From Ricordea florida (taxonomy: Eukaryota; Cnidaria; Anthozoa; Corallimorpharia; Ricordeidae): a stretch of 64,000 nt of DNA. The stretch is from the NCBI GenBank assembly GCA_949710005.1, contig OX453286.1, positions 12,195,742 through 12,259,741 of the forward strand. The letters are read 5' to 3'. Both the position numbers and the translations under genes were made by a program. The notes beneath the pieces were generated by a model. The model was not told the origin of the DNA. It did no database searches and was given only the letters and a program-made list of their open reading frames with translations. Positions within the stretch are counted from its first letter, which is position 1. The number at the start of each line of letters is the position of its first letter. This document shows positions 1 to 11,837 of this stretch, in pieces.

Positions 1-603
1 GTAAGGAAAGACACAAGAGTTCATATTTTGTAACTTTAATATATCGATATATTTTTAAACTCATAAGAGAATATGTAAAAGTAATGAAATCGAGGAAAGG
101 CGATAGATATGGCAAAAAGACCCGAATAAACTTAATAAAAGCAGTAGCCACATGCATGTAATACTTGCCTATTTTTCTACTGGTCCGTCCCTTTTTCTTC
201 CAAGTTAGATATTCGGCCATATTTAGCCTACTTTAGGTCGTAATTTGCGAGGAGTATTTATCGCATTAGTTACTGTTATGAAGACGAGTTCTTGCTACCA
301 TGAGCCATTTTCAGGAGCCCATTACTCTGGTATTTTTTAATTACATAGGCGACACGAATTTTTTTGAGTCGTGTCACCAGAGCGTGGAAAGAGTCCCACC
401 AACGGTATTCACAAGGGACTCGGTAATTCTGCACTTTGTCCCGAAAAAATTGAAAACGCTGTCGATCCGTTGGAATGCTTTTTTAAGTGTAGACTTAATT
501 CTTATTTTAAGAGTCCACTTTCATTTGGCCAGACTTAAATTTGACTTCTGGTTTCAACCTTTACAGTCTGTGTATATATAGGAATTTATAGGGTAAGAGT
601 TCC

Positions 604-731
604 GCACAGGTCCCTACTCATTATGCATGCTGAAGCTGTCTTGTCTGGTGTAATGCGCGTGCAAATATTTCTTGTGTTCGAAGAACGAAATAGTATCTTT
701 ACAGATGCATAATAAAGTAGGGACCTGTTGG
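604..731. mobile_element. Short inverted-repeat (MITE-like) element
   Basis: The ends are inverted copies of ACAGGTCCCTACT followed by a TTATGCAT-type stretch, with one small mismatch region. The inside is about 80 bases with no coding potential. A solo copy of the same end sequence lies at about 23053-23077, so this is a dispersed family. No target duplication was established. Confidence 0.6.
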
Positions 732-1280
732 TCGAGCGAGAGCAACATTTCTGGTTGTAAAGCTATGAACAGTTTTTATCTGTCGGAAACTATTGACAAT
801 TGTTTTTCCTAAGTTCAGTAAAGGTAGTTGTATAACTTGGCTTTGAGTCTCATTTTGCTTGAAGCTATAATGCTCTTAAGTTGTGCAACATCGGACGGAA
901 ATTTTTCACCCGGAACTTAGTTCCAGTTATTCATTACTCAATTAGGTTAATCGCAAAACCATCGAAAAATCTATAGCAATATCACCTTTCTGTCAAGTGC
1001 AGACTTGTTCTTATCCCTTTGAGATTCACCCTAATGTTTTCTTTTCCGTTTACCGGTGAAATCTTCGCGGGGAATTTTCTTTTGTGATCATTTATGAACT
1101 CATAGTTGTTTTCCGACTGAAAGCGATAAAATGTCGAAATATAACGCCGCATCAGAAATGATTGTCATTATGTACATGTTAACGCGACATTTATGTGTTA
1201 ATGCCGACTTAAACACCTTTCTCCGGCGTAGTTGTCATGATCTGGTTCCCCAAGGGTTAATACTACCATAAATACCCCGC

Positions 1281-1322
1281 TAGGAATACAGTCACCCCTA
1301 ACAGTGGGTGACTGTATTCCTA
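1281..1322. repeat. Perfect 17-bp-arm hairpin
   Basis: TAGGAATACAGTCACCC is followed by an 8-base loop and then its exact reverse complement. It sits just before a G-rich stretch. It could be a transposon end pair, a terminator-like RNA hairpin or a cruciform site; nothing nearby decides this. Confidence 0.7.
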
Positions 1323-1339
1323 AGAAGGGTTAAGCTCCT

Positions 1340-1452
1340 CATGGGGGGTGGGGGTGGGGGGGTGTGGTTTAAAATATGCCATGCTTGATTTTTGCTGACC
1401 CCTCCTTTTACTTTAACATGATTTTCGCTGCCCCCTCCCCCCCATCCCCCCT
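1340..1452. repeat. G-rich tract followed by C-rich tracts
   Basis: About 1341-1362 is nearly pure G interrupted by single T or A bases, and 1432-1452 is nearly pure C. The spacing of G runs fits G-quadruplex potential on the plus strand, and the C runs could pair with the G runs. No coding signal is present. Confidence 0.5.
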
Positions 1453-2653
1453 GGTCCTCCGGCATGCATCAAACTGATTTGTAACTGTTAATAAAAGTTG
1501 TTTTTATAAAGTTATTTTAATAGGCGGTATTTGTTGATGGCATCCAGGTGCAGCTTTTAGCATTTTTGCTGGAAAACGTTTGCAGACCCCCTATTTACAG
1601 CAGCCTTCCCCTCCCGATAAGTAATGACCAGTCCCAAATGACGAACATTTTTGTGCTTTTTTAGGATAACTTTTATTGTTTTAGGAAAGAGCTTCTATTG
1701 TTTATAATTATATTTTTTGATTAGCAGGGCGTAACAAAATCACCGACTGCCTAATTTAACGTTATTTACGTGAGTTTTACCTCAGGGTAGCAAAAGCCAC
1801 CTTCTGATTGGGAACCGGGTGAGGGCAATTTTGCTTGAAGCATGCGGGAGATCCACAAACCAGCTCAACTGTGGAAAAAAGGGAATATTTCATGAGCACA
1901 GTACAGATTGGTAGCGACATTAAGACCTCAATTTTTCGAAGGGTTAATTGTAACTTATTAGGAAAAAGGAATCCGATTTTCACAACCTCAAACAAGGGGG
2001 AAGTTTTAATTAAGCGAACACCTCAGAAGAGCAGAGGCTACAATAGTATGCCTTGGTTAAACTTGCAGCCATTTTAATGCCGAATAATGAATTCATACTT
2101 GAAGAGGATCATCGCCATCATAGAAAGTAGTGACAGACTGGACAACTCAAGAATACGTCCTGTCCGACATCAAAAGAGGAAAGAATACCATGACCCGTAT
2201 CTTTGCTCAAAGAAGCATCTCAACACACGACACCTTTACTAGACCTACTGACATGAAAGTATCATTGACACTGTTTATTTCAGTGTAAATTATCTTCAAA
2301 ATCACACTGTTTATTTTACAAATTTTTGCCAACCTTTGATTCTTACACTGAGGTCACCCTACCTAATTAACGCCCAAAGCAGGTAAGGTACAGTATTCAT
2401 TAGCTGCTAAGACGTTACATCTTATCTTAAATATCTCGATTTGCTAAGATGAAAAACAAAAACTGAGCTATCCTTGGTAGCATTGTTCCAGGAAGGGAAG
2501 AGATAAAGTTTAATCTTGCATCTTGCATAATAATTGCCACTCAGCGGGAAATCTTCAAACACCATGACGAAAGAACGTTACCTTATAAAGCGTGGCAATG
2601 AACGTACTTATCATTTCAGTACTTCAGTGGAAGTCAAGGGAGAAAAAGTACAA

Positions 2654-3784
2654 GGCCAACTGGAAAAAAGATTAGACTCTGGACTGGACTTTGGACTAAA
2701 CAAGTAAGGGATTGGCCTTTCTTGCGGTCGCGTATCGTATATCGGATGTCACGCTTAATAATAATAACTAATAATAACTTTATTGGATGACACAATTACT
2801 GATAATTCAGTAGTTACAGTATGTGGTCCGTTTCAATATTTAAAGGATATTACACGGTGGCGAGAAGATAATATGAATTTTATGTTCGAATGGCAAGAAC
2901 AATATTTCACGAGCGAGCGTACCCTCCATATAATAAAACGTAATATACGCTGAACAACAAAAACAGGAAAAACTATAGAATACCAGAGAATACTTGGCTG
3001 TCTATCAAGTTGTGTGGCTTCTTATCACTACAGTTACTTCAGACCACTACACTCTCCAAAAGGAGCTCTTGTTCTGCACACTGCAATATAAACCCTAAGT
3101 GTATACCAAGACTCGCGCCCTTGGAGGAACACGTCCATATTGTCAGATCTAGCACTCTATTTGCCCTTTATTTCTAATGGAAGAATAGTATTCTTGTCGT
3201 TATTTGTTTTACTCTCAAGTTTAGTCACCTCGGGTAACGGACAACCCCTATAGCGAACATTTTTATCACGATGCAGTTCTTATCACACAAACGTTCATTT
3301 CACAAGAAACCACGCTAATGTAACTGTATCGACAACACTAAAAAAGTTGATGACAGTACGTTTTTTTCGGTGTATGTTGACTTGTTCTCCAGTACCGATG
3401 GTAGTTTGTGAAAGACGATAACTGCAAAAATATACGAAAAAAAAAGAAAGTGACTAAGCTACTCTACATTCTTGAGCAGTTAATTTGTGCATTGTATTCA
3501 CGAAATAGTATTATGACTTGATTTATAGTTGCTGGGCAGCACTGTTCGATTTTTCGCTCATGTTCCTTTTGAATAAAACATGCATTCTCAAAACGTGTTG
3601 AAAGTGTTGAAAAAATTCCCCGGTGGTTAATAATTAAATCGAAATGGTTAATCTTTATATTATTAGTGAAATATTAACGTGGTTTAATAAAGTCAGACCA
3701 AAGTCCAGTCCAGAGTCCAGTCCAGCGTCTAGTCCAGCGTCTAGTCCAGCGTCCAGTCCACAGTCCAGCTCTTTTCCAGTAGGC
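2654..3784. mobile_element. 1.1-kb inverted-repeat element with GTCCA minisatellite end
   Basis: The left end (GGCCAACTGGAAAAAAG, then GACTCTGGACTGGACTTTGG) is matched in inverted orientation at 3694-3784. The right arm is expanded by tandem copies of a unit like GTCCAGTCCAGCGTCTA at about 3710-3772. The inside has an AATAAT-rich patch near 2757-2785 and no gene. It looks like a non-autonomous DNA transposon; the superfamily is unknown. Confidence 0.55.
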
Positions 3785-4480
3785 CAAAATACAAGGCCTT
3801 GGGTTTAAGTCTCTTGCATAAAGGTAAAATCTAAGTACTTGCAAAAACGTTTTGTTATGGATACAAAATGAAAGCTCAAGTATATAGCGTTTATTGTTTC
3901 AGGTGTTTAGATGCTAACTAATATTTGTTCGGCGCGAACGTTTGACACTGATAGCAACGGAGTGAACGACAATAGACAACGGCACAAATATTGACTGCAA
4001 TTCCTAACTTTGTTGCAAGTGACAAGAGGAACAGATGATCACAGGAATATGCCGTGTTCAAAGAATCTACATGAGAAGTAAATACTATATCGTGGCATGC
4101 GATAACCAAGAAAAGGGTCTCAGTCACAGTACAAACCCTGGTATTCCATACATACCAGAAAAGGAGTTCCATTCCTAAATGCTGAACAAACTTGGTAGAT
4201 TGCTCCAACCATTAAAACCATTTAACTACCGTGTGATACGGTCACTTGCTGGAAACCTACTGATCGCGAATATAACACCTTGCTTCTTGATATTTTGCAA
4301 ATCGAGTTCAGTTTCAACATGTCGTCTGTTCAATTCTATTGTGTTCCTGAAAAAAGCAAATGAAAACCGGGCTTCGTCAAGTATTTCAGCAAAATAGCAA
4401 CCCACTAGGTTCGCGAAACCCGTATTTGTACCGTTAGCGGACAGAGGAACTAATTAATGAAGCTTTGACTATAATCCTTC

Positions 4481-4681
4481 TGTACCGAACTTGTACAATT
4501 CCACGTTTTATTCTCTTACAATACAGTTGTACATTTCCTCGCCCCCGAGTCCTTGAAAAGAGTCTTCCATAACAACTCTAAGAAATGTCTCTACTCCGGT
4601 TTCAAATGTCAATCAACAAAAAACTACGTGGCTAATGTATTTTTGTCACATCCGAAATGGCAATTCGTACTTCCGGTCACA
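4481..4681 (-). repeat. 3' LTR of the BEL/Pao element
   Basis: On the plus strand it begins TGTACCGAAC and ends in CCGGTCACA, so on the element strand it has TG...CA ends. It matches 10009-10237 closely but lacks about 25 bases that the other copy has near its inner end. A purine tract (TTTAGGGGAG on the minus strand) directly precedes it and fits a polypurine tract. Confidence 0.85.
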
Positions 4682-7600
4682 CTCCCCTAAAGATTGAGCA
4701 CTGCTTAATTTTTACACTGTTTGTGTTTTGTTGAAACTAAACACTGTTCATTCATCTTCCTCGTCCGCAACGACTCGACGTACTCTCTCTCTAGCTGTCT
4801 CAGTTGCTTGTCTTCTGACTCTGGTATGTTCTGCCGGTTGGTCTGTCGCTTGTGACACTCCCTTGTCGCTTGCCGCCGTTCCTTTAATCTCCAACGAGCA
4901 CAATAGGTTGAGTGGTCTGTCAATGTGGTGGCCCTTGTGAAGCAATGATGCTCCTCGGACGACTCCGCCCTTCCCCTGAATATGCTATATAACTTTTCCC
5001 TTTTTCCAGTGTCCTCGGTTTTTCTCGTCTCCGACCACCAGCAGGATTTCTCCGATTTCTGGCACCTTCGCGGTCTTGCGGTTGATTCGGTGACTCTCCA
5101 ACAAGCTGTGGATATATTCATGTCTCCATCTCCTCCAAGCATGATTTTTTGTCTCCTTCAATCGCGTGTTCAGCGCACTTGTGTCATCTTCATCCTCATC
5201 TTCTTCCAGGGGGTGGGCATTCTGACCCCATATCAGCATGTTTGGGGTTAAAACTTGCTCCTTCCCTTCCATCGCTGTCAAGGTATGTCAAGGGCCGGTT
5301 GTTCAAGTTCTTCTCGATGTCGATAATAACGGCCTCCAGGTGTTCATAACTGAGGTTCGTCCGGCCCAATGTCTTGTAGAGAGTTTTCTTCACCTCCTGA
5401 AACCAACCGCTCATACATTCCTCCCCACCAATGGGATTTGGATAGGTTGAATCGCCAGCTGATGTCTTGGCCAAATGGTTTTGTAGCCTTTCACTCTTCC
5501 TTATGTTATTGATCCATGTGGCTGTTGATTTGAACACTTTGGCGTTGTCTGACACAATGAGCTTTGGTCTGGTTCTTCTGGCGATAAGCGAGTTCAGCTT
5601 CCTCTGAAATTCTTCTGCCGTCTGCGTTTTCGTCAATTCCAAGTGTACTGCCCTTGATGTGGCGCAAGTAAACAGAAGAATGTAACATTTTCCTTGCTCC
5701 TTCTTCGTGATCTTGAAGGTGATTGGTCCGGCAAAATCGACTCCGGTAGTCTCGAAGGGTTTGCTGGGTTCTACCCTGAAGGGTGGCATGTCTGCTGTTG
5801 CTGTGGGTCAATAAGGTTTCGTGCTGAATACGTTGCAAACGCTGCACTTGTTGACTATTTTCTCCACTTTGGATCTCAATTTTGGAATCCACCATTCTTT
5901 CCGTATTTCTGCCATGGTATTTGCCACTCCCAGATGTTGGATATCTGCATGAACATGTTGGATCAATTTCTCTTTCAGCAGACAGTCTTCGAGGTAAGTT
6001 GGTCTGTATCCAAGAATCCTCCCAATGCATTGAAGGAGACCAGTATGTTTATCTTGCACCAGTCTCCAGCCAGGTGTCTCTGTATCCTTTGAAGTTCCTC
6101 TCTGCGCTCTTCTAGTCCAAAGCTCTTTAGCTCGCCTGATCTCGTCAGTACACAACGCTCCCTTTCGTTTACTTTCCCTCCGTTTCTTTGCCAGGGCGTT
6201 AGCTTTGAATCGCATGGCCCAAGCAGTGATTCCCATTGTACTCCAGTACAGTTTGCGTTCCAACAACTGGTCCCATTCGTCAAGCTTGTGTTCTTCCGTG
6301 TACGCTACAATCTCTTTCAATGGCTTTTCTTCCTTGATCACCTCGGTGGAACGTGTTAATATTGGTTGGTCTGGCCATTCCTCTTCATGCTGCAACCACT
6401 CCGGTCCAATTGACCAGTTTCCTTTCTCCATCTTGTCCATTGACCCGCCTCTACTTCTTAGATCTGCTAGGTTCTTGTCCGTCGGGCAATATTTCAAGGA
6501 AATATTGAGTTCTTCCGTTGTCTTCGCGATTTTCCGCACACGATTTGCTACGAACACTTTCCAATTCCTCCCAGGATTCGTTAGCCAGTAAAGAGCCACT
6601 GTACTGTCCATCCATATGGTAATGGGTGAAATAGGCCATCTATTTAGAGCTTGTTGAACATTTTTGGCCATATTTGCTGCCATTTGTCCTGCAACCAGTT
6701 CCAGTCTGGGCGTCGTGGTATTCCTTTAGGAGATTCTTGACTTTGAGGTCAGAAGTCCTTGTACTGTGCCAGTATCTTGCTTGACTACTGTTATCGTTGC
6801 TGCGGAACAGGCCAGGTTGCTTGCGTCGGCAAAAAGATGGAGAGAGATGGGATTTGAGTCCGTTGGACTGTCTCACAATGGTTCTAGGAACCTTCACACT
6901 AGCTTTTCAGATACCACTGTATTCCACCCCAGCTTCTCGTCGCAAGCCTCCCTGTAAATGTGTTTTCCTTCGGCCAGGGTAGGGGACAGGATTCCTAGCA
7001 GATCGTACACCTTCCCCAGATGACTAAGGATGGTTTTCTTTGTAATGGGTGTGTCCTCGGCAAACGACGGAATTTTTATTTCTATCGAGTCGTCCTCTTT
7101 ATCCCAAACCTGTCCAAGTATTTTGCTTGGGTTCGGCATGCTATCATCTTCCAACTCCTTTTAGTTTGACTCCCACTTGTGTACTTCGAATTTTGCATCT
7201 TCCAGTATGTGAGTAGTTTCTTCTTTAAACTTTTCCATTTCCTCGATCTGTCCTCCTGTCTTCATAAGGTTGTCTACGTAAGTGTTTGTGTTTAACTCTT
7301 CCACTGTCTCTGCGAACTCTTCCTGCTGTTGATTGAGGTGGTGTTTTAGAGTAGCTCCTAAAATGAAGGGACTGGCTTCCGCGCCAAATGGTACTCTTGC
7401 AAATCTCAGATGCTCTTCCTTTCCGTTTAGGTTAAAGAGAAACCGGAAAGCATCTCTGTCTTCCTCCTTTATCCCGATTTGCAGGAATGCCTTCTTGATA
7501 TCGCCCAGCAGTATGTTTTCAGAAATCCTTGTTCTGATTATTATGTCTCAAAGAAGTGGTTGGAGGGACGGGCCTGTGTACATGCATTCGTTTATGCTTG

Positions 7601-9982
7601 TGGCTAGAGAGTTAGGCTTGGCACTGGCGTCGAAGACCACTCTTACTTTCGTTGTAACAGCTTCCGTTCGAACGACAGCTTTGTGTGGTAAATAAAACAC
7701 CCGCTCCCCTGTTGGTTTGTTTGGGACTCTTTCCACCACTCCTTCTTCCAATTGTTCTTCAACGATCTTTGTGTATTCAATCTTCAACTGTTCATCTCGT
7801 CCTAGCTTCCTTTCCATGTTCTGTAAGCGTCTCCGGCTTTGTTCTTCATTGGTTTCGTCCAGCTTGGCTCCTGGTACCCAAGGGATGTTTACCTCGTACC
7901 TCCCGTTGGGTTTCCTTACTACGTTCTCTTTGAATTCCGTGTAGACATCAAACTCGTCATCTTCACCTCTGTCTCTGACTCCCAAGACGTCTAAGCTGTA
8001 AAGTTGCTCATAGTCACTTGACTCTCTGCTGAAGAAGCTCTGGCTGTCCGAGAAATCACCATCATGTATTACCCAGCCAAAGGTTGTTCCTTCCACGATT
8101 GGTTCTCCTGGTTGTCCCTTGTACACTTACTTGTTCGGTTCTAATTCGGCAATACCTACTGTCTCCTATGATCACGTGTATGGGATATTCATCTCTAATC
8201 TGTTTGTAGAATCTCTTGTCTTTGGTATGTTCATACTTGTCCTTTAGCTTGCTTATGTCTGGTCTTCTAATGGTTGTGAAATCGCACAACTTCGTTCCAG
8301 TGACTTCAATTTCCTCGCTTGCTTTTCCATCCAGTGACTCTATGGAGAGGTTGAAGATGGGCATGGACTGTCTCTTTGTACCGTTCACCGTTAGAATCTG
8401 TCGAACTTCGTGATGTTCAGGTTGGAGCTTCAACCTTTTGATTGCTTCGCTTGTGATGAAATTTCTTCCTGCATCTGTATCGAGATAGGCCCAGAATATT
8501 TCTCCCTTTATATTCACAGGTATTATGGCTGACAATGAACATTCTTCGACTGAAGGGGAATAGCTTGTTAACACTGTTCCGTTTGCACACGATGCTCCAT
8601 CTTGAGCCTGGTCACAAAGACTTGTATGATGCCTTGACTTGCATTTGAAACAGCCTCGGCTGCGGCATTGTTTATCCCCAGTGTCCTCTGCGGCCACAGT
8701 TGAAACATAATTTTCTTTCTTGGAAGAACTGCTTTCTTGCCTCCACTGTTTTCACGACCTCACATGCATCTCCCCAATGTTTACCCTCACATTAAATGCA
8801 GACGGGGTCTCCCTTTTCTCTGTTGTACCAATGTTTCTCTTTTTTGTGTCGCACTTCTCCATTGTTTACAGGCGAATCATCCACTTTATGTCTTCTCAAC
8901 CACTGTTGTAGATTGTCGATCATGCTCGATTTCTCCCAGTCGTTATCCGTTCTTACTAGATCAGGTTTTACGTGAGGCAACTTCTTGATTGTGGTCACAA
9001 GAAATCCTCTTAGCATGTCTGCCTCTCCAATGTCAGTAAGGCGTCATGGGTCTTACTTAGACTCTCGTAGAATTCCTTCACTCTGTCGTAGTTTGTGCCT
9101 TTGATGATTGGCAGGTTAATGATCTCGTCCATGTGGGCGTTAACCACGAGCTTCGTTTGCCCAAATTCCTTTTCCAATCTTTCCCACGCCGTCTTATAGC
9201 CCATTGTACTTGGTTTTAAAGTTGAAATGCGTTCTCTTATCTTTGGCGCGACCATCTCCAAGATATATCCAAATTTTTCTTCGTCAGAAATTGGTTTTTT
9301 GTGTACTTGCGTCACAAACATGTTTTCGAATCTCACCCAGTCGGTAGGCGTTCCTCTAAAGGGAGTGATCCTGAGCTTTGGTAATTTCGCTGTTGTAGCA
9401 ACAGCGTTTTTTTCCATGTCCAATTTCCTCTGCGTGAGTTCAAGCTCTGCGTCAAGTTTTTCTTCCCACATCTGTCTTTGTCTTTCATGTATTTCTTCTT
9501 GATGTTGTTTCTCCTTCTCTTATTTCAACTGCAAGATTTCGCTCTCGATTTGCTGGGCTTTCTGTTTCTCCCTCTTCTACAAAATCTTCAGTAAGCTTTC
9601 TCTTTTGTCAACGAAAGGGGGAATATTTTCCCTTAGTGTCTTTTTCCACTGTCGCACGTCTCTTGGTGTGTTAACATCACGTTCTAACTTCAATTCCTGC
9701 ATTTGAGACACGAGGTCATAAGCCGATCAAGTATTTCATCTGTTCTCTTGAACACCGCTACCATTTCCTTAAAATCGTCGTTTTCGGTTGGTTCTTCTAT
9801 ATCTCCCAGGTAGTAATCAAGTTTGTCGATTTTCTTTTTGATTTCTTTTTCGACGTTTTGCTCTTCCTCGCTGAGATCTTCCAAGGTTGTCATGTTTATT
9901 TAGTTGAGGGACCAATTTCACCACGCTGTCGATATATTCCTCCTTTTGTCCGCGATCTTGTTTCCTCTGAATTCCCACGAAA

Positions 9983-10004
9983 TCGAATCCTGGTCTCGGC
10001 ACCA
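9983..10004 (-). promoter_or_regulatory. tRNA primer-binding site
   Basis: The plus strand reads TCGAATCCTGGTCTCGGCAC then CA, which looks like the 3' end of a mature tRNA including the T-arm TTCGAATCC-type sequence and terminal CCA. On the element strand its complement (TGGTGCCGAG...) lies four bases after the 5' LTR, the expected position for priming minus-strand DNA synthesis. The tRNA species was not identified. Confidence 0.75.
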
Positions 10005-10008
10005 GTAA

Positions 10009-10237
10009 TGTACCAACTTGAGGGTACACTCAACACTCACTTGGTGTACAATTCCACGTTTTATACTCTTACAATACAGTTGTACATTTCCTCGCCCCTG
10101 ATTCCTTGAAAAGAGTCTTCCATAACAACTCTAAAATGTCCCTACTCCGGTTTCAAATGTCAATCAACAAAAAAACTACATTGCTAATGTATTTTTGTCA
10201 CATCCGGTAACGAAATGGCAATTCACACTTCCGGACA
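10009..10237 (-). repeat. 5' LTR of the BEL/Pao element
   Basis: Near-copy of 4481-4681, with an extra stretch at about 10020-10044. The LTR start on the element strand is a few bases different from the other copy (TGT--CCGG against TGTGACCGG), and the foldback element at 10242 starts almost at once, so the exact outer end is uncertain by a few bases. Confidence 0.85.
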
Positions 10238-10279
10238 CTACTATGGTGGCCTAAGATTGCCATAGTGAAATTAGCATGT

Positions 10280-10540
10280 AAAATGGCAAAAAAATATCAA
10301 AATAATAAATTTTTATTATTATTAAAATTTTTATTTATTTTTTATTTTTTATGTTTTCATTTTATTTTGGTTTGCTTTTATTATTATTTTATTTTATTTT
10401 ATTTTTTATTTTCATTTTTTAAAATTATTATTTTTTATTTTTTTTTGTTTTTATTTTATTTTGGTTTGCTTTTAAAAAAACAAATTGCTCAAACTAAAAA
10501 AAATAAAAATAAAAATAAAATGAAAATGAAAATCATGCAT
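10280..10540. repeat. TTTTA-rich low-complexity tract in left arm
   Basis: Runs of T with interspersed A, including repeated ATTTT units. The matching tract in the right arm (about 11510-11790) is the reverse complement and is longer, so the two arms have changed length independently. Confidence 0.8.
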
Positions 10541-10593
10541 GGCCTATCGTTGCCATAGACCAGACACACTTGCGGTCATAGTAAAAAAGAAAC

Positions 10594-10782
10594 ATGGCCG
10601 CTCGCATTCGGGATAACTCGTGGATCGAAGACAGAAAACTCAAGGAAGAATTGAGGAAATATGTTAGTCAAGGATTGAGACGCGAGGAAATACTGGATTA
10701 CGTGAAGAGAGATTTCTCTAAGTACGCGTGGAGCTATGGTACGCTTGATGGACGCCTCCGTGAAATACATGCATCGTTGTAA
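10594..10782 (+). pseudogene. Inverted duplicate of the transposase N-terminus
   Basis: This open frame begins MAARIRDNSW and is the same coding segment as the start of the minus-strand gene at 11454, carried in the left arm. It lacks the frameshift and nonsense change of the right arm, so it preserves the older reading. It diverges after the RRLR/GRLR position, where the inverted repeat ends. Confidence 0.7.
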
Positions 10783-11454
10783 TGATACCCGTTTCTGTGC
10801 CTTTATCCAGCCTCAAAATGGAGGGCATGGTTCTACTTTCATACAGGTATTCAAGATACCATCTTCCAACAACAATTGGACTAGAGTTAGTGACCCACAC
10901 TCTTAACCAAAGTAGTTTACGACTGGCAGTGTCTATGGCACCATACACTGCCAGAGGAAAAGTACTGTTCTTGTAGCCCATGAGTTTATCGTGTCCGTCT
11001 AATGAACAGACCGAATTTGTCCCTTTCGTTGTGAAATGTCCTTTAGACCTTCCCTTCTTTCGAACTGGGCATCTTGCTGCAAGTCCCTCTTCATCTAAAT
11101 CAAACATTACAGCATGGACCAAATCACGCGGTACAAGAAGATTATGTTCTTGCCTTAATTTGTTTTGCATGGCTCTATATCCCAGTAATTTGCCGGGACC
11201 ATCGAGTTCCTTTTGGACTGCAGCTTGCCGACTTGTTCCAGATGGACTTCCCTGTCCATGAAATAAATGTCGAACGCACGGAGGCGTCTATCAAGCGTAC
11301 CATAGCTCCACGCGTACTTAGAGAAATCTCTCTTCACGTAATCCAGTATTTCCTCGCGTCTCAATCCTTGACTAACATATTTCCTCTATTCTTCCTTGAG
11401 TTTTCTGTCTTCGATCCACGAGTTAATTATCCCGAATGCGAGCGGCCATGTTTC
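10718..11454 (-). pseudogene. Integrase-core (DDE) transposase-like gene, broken
   Basis: The reading frame starts at an ATG near 11454. It has a small helical N-terminal region with a REEILDYVKRDF-type stretch and then a catalytic core with SLDGHDKL and, about 60 residues later, RLDKGTETG. These match the first two acidic residues of integrase-core transposase-like proteins common in cnidarian genomes. The right-arm copy has a 4-base TTAA insertion near 11423-11426 that shifts the frame and a TTG-to-TAG change about 10 codons later, compared with the left-arm copy. The third catalytic acid and the C-terminus are missing because the left arm replaces them. It is non-functional as it stands. 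Confidence 0.7.
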
Positions 11455-11837
11455 TTTTTTACTATGACCGCAAGTGTGTCTGGTCTATGGCAACGATAGG
11501 CCATGCATGATTTTCATTTTCATTTTATTTTTATTTTTATTTTTATTTTTTTTAGTTTGAGCAATTTGTTTTTTTAAAAGCAAACCAAAATAAAATAAAA
11601 ACAAAAAAATAAATAATAATTTTAAAAAATGAAAATGAAAATAAAAATAAAATAAAAAAAATAATAATAAAAGCAAACCAAAATAAAATAAAAACATAAG
11701 AAATAAAAAATAAATAAAAATTTTAAAAATGAAAATAAAAAAAAATAAAAAATAAAAATGATAATAAAAATTTATTATTTTGATATTTTTTGCCATTTTA
11801 CATGCTAATTTCACTATGGCAATCTTAGGCCACCATA

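Larger units (their letters stand above)
1..4480. other. Left flank with no recognised gene
   Basis: No reading frame here resembles a known family and open frames are all under 100 codons. The stretch holds a small inverted-repeat element (604-731), a perfect hairpin (1281-1322), a G-rich then C-rich stretch (about 1340-1452) and a 1.1-kb inverted-repeat element (2654-3784). The rest is AT-rich intergenic-looking DNA. Confidence 0.6.
4481..10237 (-). mobile_element. BEL/Pao LTR retrotransposon, full length but decayed
   Basis: Two LTRs (4481-4681 and 10009-10237) enclose gag and pol read right to left. In order on the minus strand: a start at about 9893; a DUF1759-type gag region (about 9471-9010); cysteine-rich knuckles near 8720-8640; an aspartic protease of the DUF1758 type; reverse transcriptase (about 8126-7160); connection and RNase H (about 7154-6440); an integrase HHCC zinc region and core (about 6000-5200); and the C-terminal DUF5641-type region (about 5281-4985). 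The reading frame is broken: it changes frame several times, has an in-frame TAA at 7161-7163, the protease motif reads DTD instead of DTG, and the RT box reads YVDN instead of YVDD. The element is therefore very unlikely to move by itself. No matching 5-bp target duplication was found at its ends. Confidence 0.9.
10242..11837 (-). mobile_element. Foldback DNA element with truncated integrase-core transposase
   Basis: The outer ends are inverted copies of TATGGTGGCCTAAGATTGCC. The arms (10242-10764 and 11277-11837) each contain an AT-rich low-complexity block and the first roughly 57 codons of a transposase-like gene. Only the right arm continues into the rest of that gene on the minus strand. 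The arms therefore arose by inverted duplication of one end of a coding element. The superfamily is inferred to be an IS3EU/rve-type integrase-core transposon; target duplication was not settled (ACACT occurs near both ends). Confidence 0.75.

Noticed and set aside
4728-9502. Plus-strand open frames across the BEL/Pao element
   Set aside because: They are antisense shadows of pol and gag.
9983-10004. tRNA gene
   Set aside because: Only the 3' tRNA-like sequence is present, at the right place for a primer-binding site; there is no cloverleaf.
10265-10558. 97-codon phenylalanine-rich open frame
   Set aside because: It is the TTTTA low-complexity tract of the foldback arm, mirrored at 11485-11814.
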